DNA of 9,128 nucleotides, from contig JAPKCP010000129.1 in NCBI GenBank assembly GCA_028822885.1, positions 1-9,128 on the forward strand, given 5' to 3'. Each line of letters begins with the position of its first letter. The stretch's first letter is position 1. Source of the stretch: Yoonia sp. Lineage in GTDB: Bacteria > Pseudomonadota > Alphaproteobacteria > Rhodobacterales > Rhodobacteraceae. The translations under genes were made by a program, and so were the position numbers. The notes below the pieces were generated by a model. It made no database searches and was not told where the DNA came from. It saw only the letters and a list, made by a program, of their open reading frames with translations. This document shows, piece after piece, positions 1 to 6,823 of the stretch.

Positions 1-863
1 CGGTCGCTGGGCCAGACACGGGCGATGGGTTGATCTGCAACCACTGTATCGCCCATCTCAACAAGGTATTCGACAAGGCCAACCGTCTCCGAAAACATGA
101 AACAACGCGCATCAGGCATGTCGAGTTGGACGGTGTCACCTAGGTCCAGTTCACCAGCCAAAATGCCAGCATGGATGAGCAAATTGCGGATACCTTTGCG
201 GGCGATTGCAACACTTTGCGACGTCGCAGTGCCTGCGCCACCTATTTCCGTGGTCACGAAAACCTTGCCTTGGGATTCAACCTCTGTGTCGAACATGCCG
301 ACGTTATCAATTTCAAGCATCCGCACAGAATACGGCGCGTTGAAGGCTTGCATCGCGGCCATACACGCGGCCTCTTGTTGCTTGTCTTCAAGGATATGCG
401 CGGCCGCGAAGGGCAGAAAGTCGAGCGTCTTACCACCTGAGTGAAAGTCGAGGACTATGTCTGCCAGTGGGACAAGTTTTGTCGCAATGAAGTGACAAAT
501 TTTCTCAGTGATAGTCCCGTCAGGGCGGCCCGGAAAGCTGCGGTTCATATTCGCGCCGTCAATGGGGGAACAGCGCGCGCCAGCCGCAAATGCGGGCAGG
601 TTCATCATTGGCAGAATGATAACGCGACCTGTGATTTGTTCCGGCTTTAGGGAGACCGCAAGGTCTTGCAGTGCAATCGGCCCCTCGTATTCGTCGCCGT
701 GGTTGGCCCCGGTCAGCAGCGCCGTTGGTCCATCCCCGTTTGCGATCACGGTAATGGGGATCATTACCGATCCCCAAGCACTGTCATCACGGCTATGGGG
801 CAGTTTCAGGAAGCCGTGGTGGACACCTTGCGCATCAAGTGGAATGGTTGGGCTGCACGTCAT
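1..863 (-). CDS. doeB: N-alpha-acetyl-L-2,4-diaminobutyrate deacetylase DoeB (EutE), 3' end cut by window edge
   Basis: This is a cytosolic zinc-dependent deacylase of the succinylglutamate desuccinylase/aspartoacylase family. It removes the acetyl group from N-alpha-acetyl-L-2,4-diaminobutyrate, the product of DoeA, as the second step of ectoine catabolism. I translated 287 codons with no stop. The visible features are GANHGDEYEGP with zinc ligands H55 and E58, NRSFPG (N107, R108) for substrate binding, DFHSGG with the third zinc ligand H141, and TTEIGG with the likely catalytic E206. The C-terminal beta domain begins around residue 240. Family members are roughly 330-345 residues from memory, so some 45-55 are probably missing beyond base 1. 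The start at 863 overlaps the doeA stop as ATGA and follows GGTGAAG at a good distance. An in-frame ATG at 875 would add four residues but has no better ribosome site. Assignment is strong because of the motifs and the doeA neighbour. Confidence 0.9.
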   Translation of the reverse strand, partial: MTCSPTIPLDAQGVHHGFLKLPHSRDDSAWGSVMIPITVIANGDGPTALLTGANHGDEYEGPIALQDLAVSLKPEQITGRVIILPMMNLPAFAAGARCSPIDGANMNRSFPGRPDGTITEKICHFIATKLVPLADIVLDFHSGGKTLDFLPFAAAHILEDKQQEAACMAAMQAFNAPYSVRMLEIDNVGMFDTEVESQGKVFVTTEIGGAGTATSQSVAIARKGIRNLLIHAGILAGELDLGDTVQLDMPDARCFMFSETVGLVEYLVEMGDTVVADQPIARVWPSD

Positions 864-2044
864 GTCTTCACCCATAATTCGCGGGGCGTGTTGCACAGGC
901 ATTCATGGCCAGTTTCCGTGATCAAAATCGGTTCCGTAATTTCTAAGCCGCCATCATCAAGCCAAAGTGCTGGCATGAAATGGAACGTCATGCCGGGTTT
1001 CAGGATTGTAGTATCGCCGCGGCGGAATGAAATCGTCCGTTCGCCCCAGTCGGGTGGATAGCTGATCCCAATGGCATAGCCGCACCGGCTGTCCTTCTCA
1101 AAGCCCGCATTGTTAAGTGTTGCGTTGAATGCATTTGCGATGTCCTGCGCTTGATTGCCGGGTTTGGCTTGCTCTAACCCAGCTTCGATTGCATCGAGTA
1201 CGGCGGCCTCTGCGTTGCGGTATTTTTGCGGGACATCCCCAAGGAATAATGTCCGTGATTGAGGGCATTGGTAGCGACGGTGTGCGCCTGCGACCTCAAA
1301 GAACGTGGCTTCCCCCGTTTGCATTGGCCGGTCATCCCACGTCAAATGTGGGGCAGTTGCATCAAGGCCAGACGGGGCCATCGGTACAATCGCAGGATAA
1401 TCACCCCATTGCCCATCGGCACCACGAATGCCTGTTGCGTAAATCTCAGCAATCAGTTCGTTCTTGCGCAGACCCGGTTCAGCCAGATCCAAAATACGGG
1501 CATGCATAGCCTCAACGATCCGCGCAGCACGGCGCATGTAGATGATTTCCTGCTCAGATTTGACGGCCCGCTGCCAGTTTACCAATCCAGTGGCGTCGGT
1601 GAATGTTGCGGCAGGCAAGGCGGTCAATAGAGAGGCATGAGCCTTGGCAGTGTAATAGTAGTTGTCCATCTCAACGCCGATTTGCGCTTTCTCAAGGCCT
1701 AGTTCAGCCAGTATGCCAGCCAATTCCTGCATCGGGTGTTTGTCTGAATTCTGCACGAACGTATCATCATAGCCGCGCATAGAGTCAGCGTCGGTCATGA
1801 ACACAGTGCGACTTGCACCAACAGCATCCATCGCACGGCCCCACCAAATTGGATCACCTTCTAAGGTCAGAATGACGCCCTGATGCACATAAAACGACCA
1901 GCCGTCATATCCGGTTAGCCACGACATGTTTGATGGATCGGTCACAAAGATTGCATCCAGTCCTTTGGCTGACATCGCTGCACGGGTTTTTGCAATGCGC
2001 TGGTGGTATTCTTTTGTGGTGAAATTTGCGTCATGTGTTGTCAT
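860..2044 (-). CDS. doeA: Ectoine hydrolase DoeA (EutD), M24/creatinase-fold
   Basis: It opens the ectoine ring to N-acetyl-diaminobutyrate, the first step of ectoine breakdown in the cytosol. The 394 residues have the two-domain creatinase layout: an N-terminal domain (about 8-155, with TDPSNMSWLTGYDGWSFYVH at 35-54) and a C-terminal pita-bread domain (about 165-385). The block FFEVAGAHRRYQCPQSRT (248-265) is characteristic of ectoine hydrolases. E250 appears to match the glutamate reported as the covalent nucleophile in Halomonas EutD (from memory), and H233 is the likely conserved histidine. The usual M24 metal ligands are largely absent, as in creatinase. An upstream in-frame ATG at 2080 adds 12 residues (MMGANLKGPISQ). 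I prefer 2044 because family members begin close to this point and AAGGGA lies upstream, although 12 bases away, so the start is not certain. The gene overlaps doeB by 4 bases and diverges from the aminotransferase. Confidence 0.92.
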   Translation of the reverse strand: MTTHDANFTTKEYHQRIAKTRAAMSAKGLDAIFVTDPSNMSWLTGYDGWSFYVHQGVILTLEGDPIWWGRAMDAVGASRTVFMTDADSMRGYDDTFVQNSDKHPMQELAGILAELGLEKAQIGVEMDNYYYTAKAHASLLTALPAATFTDATGLVNWQRAVKSEQEIIYMRRAARIVEAMHARILDLAEPGLRKNELIAEIYATGIRGADGQWGDYPAIVPMAPSGLDATAPHLTWDDRPMQTGEATFFEVAGAHRRYQCPQSRTLFLGDVPQKYRNAEAAVLDAIEAGLEQAKPGNQAQDIANAFNATLNNAGFEKDSRCGYAIGISYPPDWGERTISFRRGDTTILKPGMTFHFMPALWLDDGGLEITEPILITETGHECLCNTPRELWVKT

Positions 2045-2172
2045 TTGACTGATCGGTCCCTTCAAATTGGCACCCATCATTGGGTCATACTAAAAACTTC
2101 ATCTGTTTTTGTGTTTCTGACAAGTCATCCAGCGACATCTTCACGCCTGTGATGGTGCCTAACGTGTCGCGT

Positions 2173-2203
2173 TTGGGACTAGTTGCGCTGCTGGGAATAA
2201 AAT
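2173..2203 (+). promoter_or_regulatory. Possible promoter for the aminotransferase gene
   Basis: TTGGGA (2173-2178) could serve as a -35 element and TAAAAT (2198-2203) as a -10 element. The -10 matches the consensus in five of six positions. The spacer is 19 bases, or 17 if AATAAA at 2196 is used instead. It lies 50 bases upstream of the chosen start. Alphaproteobacterial promoters are often weak matches, so this is only a candidate. Confidence 0.25.
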
Positions 2204-2219
2204 ACGCTTCTCAACAATA

Positions 2220-2231
2220 GGGCATGTGCCC
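2220..2231. promoter_or_regulatory. Short inverted repeat GGGCA-TG-TGCCC, operator candidate
   Basis: Perfect 5-base arms flank a 2-base centre, immediately downstream of the candidate promoter and 22 bases before the aminotransferase start. The position would suit a repressor operator for a GntR- or Lrp-type regulator, both of which are known to control ectoine catabolic genes. No regulator of either type is in the window, and a 5-base dyad can arise by chance. Confidence 0.2.
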
Positions 2232-2239
2232 GCAATTCT

Positions 2240-2245
2240 GCAGGA
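2240..2245 (+). promoter_or_regulatory. Ribosome binding site deciding the aminotransferase start
   Basis: CAGGAG lies eight bases ahead of the ATG at 2254 and downstream of the alternative ATG at 2224. It therefore supports the shorter protein. Confidence 0.6.
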
Positions 2246-2253
2246 GCCCAGCC

Positions 2254-3633
2254 ATGACAACGACCCTCACCAACGACCAGCTGACGCAATGGGATCACGA
2301 CCATTTTTTCCACCCATCCACACATCTGGCGCAGTTTGCCCGTCGCGAGATGGGAAACCGGATTATCAAAAGCGCGAACGGCGTTCATATCACGGACCGC
2401 GAGGGTCGCAGTTCGCTCGATGCATTCGCCGGACTTTATTGTGTGAACGTGGGGTATGGGCGGACCGAGATTTCGGACGCTATCGCCGCGCAGGCCAAAG
2501 AACTGGCCTATTACCATTCCTATGTCGGTCATGGCACTGAGGCTTCTATCACCCTATCGCGAATGATCGCTGAGCGCGCACCAGAGGGGATGAACCATGT
2601 CTATTATGGCATGTCAGGGTCAGATGCGAACGAAACAAACATCAAGCTGGTCTGGTATTACAACAACATTCTTGGCCGCCCAAAGAAGAAAAAGATTATC
2701 TCGCGGTGGCGTGGTTATCACGGCTCGGGTCTTGTCACAGGATCGCTGACAGGACTTGATTTTTTCCATCAGAAATTTGACTTGCCGCTGAGCCAAATCA
2801 TCCACACCGAAGCCCCCTATTACTTCCGCCGCGAAGATCGTGGAATGGATGAAGCTGCATTTTCAGCTGATTGCGCTGCAAAACTTGAGGCGATGATCCA
2901 GCGCGAAGGTGCTGACACCATCGCGGCGTTCATCGGAGAGCCGGTCTTGGGAACGGGTGGGATCGTGCCGCCGCCTGCGGGCTACTGGGAGGCAATCCAA
3001 GCCGTCCTGAAAAAGCACGACATTCTGTTGATTGCGGATGAAGTCGTCACGGCTTTTGGACGTCTTGGCACCATGATGGGTTCTGACCATTACGGCTTGA
3101 AACCTGATCTCATCACGATTGCGAAGGGTTTGACGTCTGCCTATGCGCCACTGTCTGGGTCCATCGTGTCGGACCGCATGTGGGAGGTGCTAGAGCGTGG
3201 AACGGATGAATTTGGTCCAATTGGTCATGGCTGGACCTACTCAGCCCATCCGATTTGTGCGGCGGCGGGGGTGGCAAACCTAAAGCTGCTTGATAGCCTT
3301 GATCTTATCACAAACGCGAAGGACGTTGGCAGTTACCTGAAATCAGAAATGACAGCCGCCCTTGGGGATCATGTGAATGTCGGTGATATCCGTGGCGAAG
3401 GCATGCTGTGCGCCGTTGAACTGGTAAAAAACCGCGATGACCGTGTGTTCTTTGACCCAGCAGATAAGGTTGGCCCTCGGATTGTTGCTGCTATGCTTGA
3501 TCGTGGCGTGATCGCGCGGGCAATGCCGCAAGGCGACATCATCGGCTTTGCGCCACCTTTTTCGCTGACACGCGCACAAGCGGATGAAGTCATTGCCGCA
3601 ACAAAGGCATCAGTGGCTGACGTTTTAGGTTAG
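2254..3633 (+). CDS. Class III PLP aminotransferase, DoeD/Atf-like (probable diaminobutyrate transaminase)
   Basis: This 459-residue, full-length, fold type I omega-aminotransferase belongs to the group often labelled aspartate aminotransferase family protein. Visible PLP features are SGSDANE (121-127) contacting the cofactor phosphate, RWRGYHG with its aromatic stacking residues, DEV (262-264) with D262 for the pyridine nitrogen, and IAKGLTSAY with the Schiff-base lysine K291. The start at 2254 has AGGAG seven to eight bases upstream. An ATG at 2224 adds ten residues (MCPQFCRSPA) unlike the family and lacks a ribosome site. Sitting head-to-head with doeAB, it most likely converts L-2,4-diaminobutyrate to aspartate semialdehyde, as DoeD does in Halomonas and an aminotransferase (Atf) is proposed to do in Ruegeria. 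Taurine-, putrescine- or beta-alanine-pyruvate transaminases share the same fold, and the sequence alone does not settle substrate. The family call is near certain and the substrate call is moderate. Confidence 0.9.
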   Translation: MTTTLTNDQLTQWDHDHFFHPSTHLAQFARREMGNRIIKSANGVHITDREGRSSLDAFAGLYCVNVGYGRTEISDAIAAQAKELAYYHSYVGHGTEASITLSRMIAERAPEGMNHVYYGMSGSDANETNIKLVWYYNNILGRPKKKKIISRWRGYHGSGLVTGSLTGLDFFHQKFDLPLSQIIHTEAPYYFRREDRGMDEAAFSADCAAKLEAMIQREGADTIAAFIGEPVLGTGGIVPPPAGYWEAIQAVLKKHDILLIADEVVTAFGRLGTMMGSDHYGLKPDLITIAKGLTSAYAPLSGSIVSDRMWEVLERGTDEFGPIGHGWTYSAHPICAAAGVANLKLLDSLDLITNAKDVGSYLKSEMTAALGDHVNVGDIRGEGMLCAVELVKNRDDRVFFDPADKVGPRIVAAMLDRGVIARAMPQGDIIGFAPPFSLTRAQADEVIAATKASVADVLG

Positions 3634-3646
3634 TCGAAAACTAAGG

Positions 3647-3673
3647 CGCGACGCCATTCGGGCGTCGCGTTTT
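3647..3673 (+). terminator. Rho-independent terminator after the aminotransferase
   Basis: A perfect 9-base-pair GC-rich stem, CGCGACGCC (3647-3655) with GGCGTCGCG (3661-3669), has a 5-base loop ATTCG and a run of four T. It starts 13 bases after the aminotransferase stop. Read leftward, the same stem is followed by CCTTAGTTTTC, so it may also act weakly on transcripts arriving from the convergent flavoprotein operon. Confidence 0.85.
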
Positions 3674-3690
3674 ACGGTGCCTCACGCCTG

Positions 3691-3705
3691 AGATGAAATT
3701 CATCT
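3691..3705. repeat. Perfect inverted repeat in the convergent gap
   Basis: AGATGAA-A-TTCATCT is an odd-centred palindrome with 7-base arms. It sits 10 bases beyond the stop of the leftward flavoprotein gene. With a 1-base centre it cannot close a normal hairpin without opening inner pairs, and no T run follows, so a terminator role is weak. It could be a protein-binding dyad or chance. Confidence 0.4.
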
Positions 3706-3715
3706 TAGCGAAGCG

Positions 3716-5761
3716 TCAAGCGCAACACATCAGGCGCAGCGCATCATATATAGCCGCATGTGTATTGCGCGCAGATACCGCATCCCCAATCCGAAACAGC
3801 TGAAATGCACCGTCTGGATTCGTTTGGATCGCTTGCGGTGTGCGGTTGATGAAGGCGTCGTGGTCCAGTTCACCCCGGTTTGACGACAGGTCTTTGAGGT
3901 CAAAGTACAGATCATCTAAGGGAAGTGTACCGTAATTCACCACAACTTGATCATAGTGTTTTGTGGTCAGGCGTTCCGAATAATCTGTCCCAATGGTTGC
4001 CGCGAGACGATTACCATCTTTGGTCACGCCCTTCAGTCGCTGTGTCACCGTGAATGTGACGTTATCCGCCTGCAATGCGCGCATGTAAGGCGTCAGGTTC
4101 ATTGCCATGACGTCGGGTGCGAAGGTCCTATCAGGTGTCATAATTTCAACCTGAGAGCCTGCTTTCATAGCGATCTCTGCCGCTTGAAGCCCAGCATGAT
4201 CACCGGCTTCATCGTAGACAAGCACGGATTGGGCTGGGGCAACGTCACCCGAAATGATGTCCCATGACGACACGACATTGTCGGCGTCCTTACCCGTTTC
4301 ATACAGCTCAATATTTGCCATACCGCCGGTGGCAATCACGACCATGTCTGGGATTTCGGCCGTGATATTATCGGCGTCTGCAAAGGTGTTGTAGTGGAAG
4401 GCCACGCCCAAGGCCTCACATTGTGCGACACGCCAGTCGATCACTTGCATCATTTCAACGCGGCGCGGTGTCCGTGCTGTGAGGCGGATTTGTCCGCCAG
4501 CCCGATCCGCAGCCTCAAAAATCACAACCTCATGACCACGCTCAGCAGCGACACGTGCCGCCTCTAGCCCGCCGGGGCCTGCACCGACCACGACGACTTT
4601 TTTCCTAGTCTCAGCCTTTGCAATCGTATGCGGCATCTCCTGTTCGCGACCCGTAGCGGGGTTATGGATACAGAGCGCCATGCCACCCTGATAAATCCGA
4701 TCAAGACAGTAATTTGCCCCAGTACAGGGTCTAATATCAGCCTCGCGGCCCTGCAAAATCTTCTGCACGATATGCGGATCGGCCATATGCGCGCGGGTCA
4801 TGCCGACCATATCCAGATGCCCTTCAGCAATGGCATGGCGGGCGGTGGCGACGTCTTGAATGCGCGAAGCGTGAAATGTGGGCAGGCCAGTAACGCGTCG
4901 AACTTCAGAAGCGAAATCGAGATGTGGGGCAGAGCGCATACCAGCAACCGGGATCATGTCGGTCATGGCCGGATCAGTGTGGATACGTCCACGATTCACA
5001 TTAAAGAAATCAATCATGCCGCTGTCGCGCAGCATCTTGGCGATCTGAATGCCTTCTTCGACGGTGACGCCGCCCTTTTGCATTTCATCCACGGTGCCGC
5101 GCACCCCGATGATGAAGTCAGACCCAACCCGTTTGCGGATCGCAGTCAAGACATCGGTCGTCATCCGCACCCGGTTTTCAAGCGTGTCTGCCCCATATGG
5201 CCCTTGCAACGTATTCGACAACGGCGACCAGAATTGGTCAAGCAGATGCCCGCCTGCGTATAATTCTATGCCGTCCATGCCCCCAGCCTGCATCCGTTCA
5301 GCCGCGGCGGCGTAATCCTCAATAATTCGGGCGATGTCCCAGTCTTCCATCTTTTTGGGAAACGCACGGTGTGCTGGTTCACGATCATGTCCGGGCGACA
5401 CCGCTGGCAGCCAATCACCCTTGTTCCAGTTTGTGCGCCGCCCCAAATGGGTCAACTGGATCATGCAAGCCGCGCCGTGTTCGTGCACGGCGTCGGTCAA
5501 TTCCTGCACCCACGGCACAACGTCATCGCGATACGCTAGAATGTTGTTGAAAACGGGCGGGCTGTCGCGGGACACAGCAGCAGAACCAGCAGTCATTGTC
5601 AGAGCAACACCACCCTTTGCACGTTCCGCATGATACGCACGATACCGGCCCTTGGGCATGCCGTCTTCTGGGTAAGCAGGTTCATGGCTTGTCGTCATCA
5701 CACGGTTTTTCAGGGTCAAATGCTTGAGTTGATATGGCTGCAAAAGGGGGTCAGTGGACAT
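3716..5761 (-). CDS. NADH:flavin oxidoreductase of the DgcA/StcD amine demethylase type
   Basis: The 681-residue protein has the trimethylamine dehydrogenase/2,4-dienoyl-CoA reductase layout. An Old Yellow Enzyme TIM barrel binding FMN (about 1-335) is followed by an Fe-S segment (346-364) and a C-terminal nucleotide-binding module with GAGPGG at 393-398 and GDHAGLQAAEIA near 520-531. Relatives oxidatively remove an N-methyl group from dimethylglycine (DgcA) or N-methylproline (StcD/Hpb). The motif YAGGHLLDQFWSP (168-180) resembles this demethylase branch rather than classical Old Yellow Enzymes. Three cysteines, C346, C352 and C364, fit the Fe-S spacing, but the expected second cysteine is A349. 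The start follows AAAGGA by a good spacing and lies 12 bases after the reductase stop, so it is the last gene of the operon. No DgcB-like partner is present, which leans toward a single-subunit N-methylproline-type enzyme. The exact substrate is inferred. Confidence 0.88.
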   Translation of the reverse strand: MSTDPLLQPYQLKHLTLKNRVMTTSHEPAYPEDGMPKGRYRAYHAERAKGGVALTMTAGSAAVSRDSPPVFNNILAYRDDVVPWVQELTDAVHEHGAACMIQLTHLGRRTNWNKGDWLPAVSPGHDREPAHRAFPKKMEDWDIARIIEDYAAAAERMQAGGMDGIELYAGGHLLDQFWSPLSNTLQGPYGADTLENRVRMTTDVLTAIRKRVGSDFIIGVRGTVDEMQKGGVTVEEGIQIAKMLRDSGMIDFFNVNRGRIHTDPAMTDMIPVAGMRSAPHLDFASEVRRVTGLPTFHASRIQDVATARHAIAEGHLDMVGMTRAHMADPHIVQKILQGREADIRPCTGANYCLDRIYQGGMALCIHNPATGREQEMPHTIAKAETRKKVVVVGAGPGGLEAARVAAERGHEVVIFEAADRAGGQIRLTARTPRRVEMMQVIDWRVAQCEALGVAFHYNTFADADNITAEIPDMVVIATGGMANIELYETGKDADNVVSSWDIISGDVAPAQSVLVYDEAGDHAGLQAAEIAMKAGSQVEIMTPDRTFAPDVMAMNLTPYMRALQADNVTFTVTQRLKGVTKDGNRLAATIGTDYSERLTTKHYDQVVVNYGTLPLDDLYFDLKDLSSNRGELDHDAFINRTPQAIQTNPDGAFQLFRIGDAVSARNTHAAIYDALRLMCCA

Positions 5762-5773
5762 TTGTGTGATCCT

Positions 5774-6823
5774 TTAACGGTCGAGGATGATATCGGTAAG
5801 TGGGCGGCTGGTGCAGGGCAGAATAAAGCCCCGATCCATTTCACGCTGACGAATGCCGCCCGCGTTTGTCATGTTCACTTCACCCGCATGTTTGAATGTT
5901 TTGCAAGTCCCGCATTCACCCCGCGCGCAAGAAGATGGCATTGGAACACCTGCGTCCTTGGCCGCCTTGAGAATGTTCAGGCCTTCTGGGCAGTCAAAGC
6001 TAACGCCTGATTTTGCAAAAGTCACACGGTGCAATGGGGCATCGGTTGCTGCTTCATCTGCGTCAAGCGGGTCGGCAAAGGTAAAACTTTCTTGCATGAA
6101 ATGTGCAGGCGGCACGCCCGCTGTCATTGCGGCCTCATAAACCATCGCCATGAAGCTTTCTGGTCCGCAACACAGCACATTGCGCTGCGCAAGATCGGGG
6201 ATCATGCGTTGTAATAGATCAGCGTCCAGACGGGTTTTTGCAGGGCCTTGGGACGGCAAGATGTCACAGGACAGACCGGGAAGGCGTTTTTGTAGCAGTG
6301 GGATTTCACCAGCTGCAATCGCGTCATCAGTCGTTCGCGCAACGTGGATAAAGACAGCATCCAGGGCGATCCCACGATCTGCTGCCGTGCGCAGTATCGA
6401 CAGCATTGGCGTCACACCGCTGCCAGCTGCGATCAGCGCAAAGCGATTTCCGCTAAGGCCAATGGGCGTGAACTGACCTGATGGGCCAAAAGCCTCGATC
6501 TCGTGACCGGGGCTTAGTGTTTTGTGCAGAATATCAGATGCACTGCCGTTCGGCTGGCGCTTGACCGTGATCTCAATACTGCTGTCGCGGGCTGCCGAAG
6601 AGGCGATCGTGTAGCAGCGCTCAACCACGCCATTTGGGGTTTCCACCCGGAATGTCATGTATTGGCCGGGGTTGTAGGAAATGCGCGCACCTTCAGTTGG
6701 TGTTAGCAAGAACGTTCGGGTATCTGCAGTGTCATCCCACGCCGATTGGCAAGTTAACATGCCCCAACGGTCTGATGGCCATGCCCGTTTGCGCCGTGAA
6801 GTCCACGCATCATCGTTGATCAT
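5774..6823 (-). CDS. FAD/[2Fe-2S] reductase component of the Rieske demethylase (GbcB-like)
   Basis: The 349-residue protein passes electrons from NAD(P)H through FAD and a plant-type [2Fe-2S] cluster to the Rieske oxygenase encoded just upstream. Domain order is a ferredoxin-reductase FAD domain (about 20-122; RCYTIASS at 69-76), an NAD domain (about 125-235; GSGVTPM at 134-140 and CCGPESFM at 218-225), then a C-terminal ferredoxin domain (about 265-349). The cluster cysteines are C299, C304, C307 and C337, in the expected C-x4-C-x2-C-x29-C spacing. This order matches GbcB and related reductases of betaine monooxygenases. The ATG overlaps the oxygenase stop codon as ATGA and has no clear ribosome site of its own, so translation is probably coupled. 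Catalytic elements are intact. The electron donor (NADH or NADPH) cannot be told from the sequence. Confidence 0.9.
   Translation of the reverse strand: MINDDAWTSRRKRAWPSDRWGMLTCQSAWDDTADTRTFLLTPTEGARISYNPGQYMTFRVETPNGVVERCYTIASSAARDSSIEITVKRQPNGSASDILHKTLSPGHEIEAFGPSGQFTPIGLSGNRFALIAAGSGVTPMLSILRTAADRGIALDAVFIHVARTTDDAIAAGEIPLLQKRLPGLSCDILPSQGPAKTRLDADLLQRMIPDLAQRNVLCCGPESFMAMVYEAAMTAGVPPAHFMQESFTFADPLDADEAATDAPLHRVTFAKSGVSFDCPEGLNILKAAKDAGVPMPSSCARGECGTCKTFKHAGEVNMTNAGGIRQREMDRGFILPCTSRPLTDIILDR

Larger units (their letters stand above)
2081..2253. other. Divergent intergenic region between doeA and the aminotransferase
   Basis: This gap must hold the 5' signals for both the doeAB pair (leftward) and the aminotransferase (rightward), since the genes diverge here. 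It contains a possible rightward promoter (2173-2203), a short dyad (2220-2231) and the aminotransferase ribosome site (2240-2245). I see no convincing sigma-70 promoter for the doeA side: TTGTCA and TAGTAT are present on that strand but at poor spacing. No small ORF with a credible start was found. Confidence 0.5.

Noticed and set aside
97..1061. Several overlapping plus-strand open frames of 70-140 codons opposite doeB and the doeA end
   Set aside because: They are antisense to clear enzyme frames, have no family-like motifs and no convincing ribosome sites.
2045..2080. Upstream ATG for doeA at 2080
   Set aside because: It is not excluded, but family members start near MTTHDANFTTKEY and the 12 extra residues look like leader sequence. 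The ribosome site evidence is weak for both starts.
2224..2253. Upstream ATG for the aminotransferase at 2224
   Set aside because: The added residues (MCPQFCRSPA) are unlike the family, and the good ribosome site AGGAG lies downstream of that ATG.
2179..2532. A 117-codon minus-strand open frame over the aminotransferase start
   Set aside because: It overlaps the start of a well-supported gene and carries no recognisable motif. If real it would also be upstream of doeA, but nothing supports translation.
4628..5263. A 211-codon plus-strand open frame inside the flavoprotein gene
   Set aside because: It is antisense to a full-length, motif-rich gene, has no recognisable domain, and its histidine-rich composition is typical of a complementary-strand shadow.
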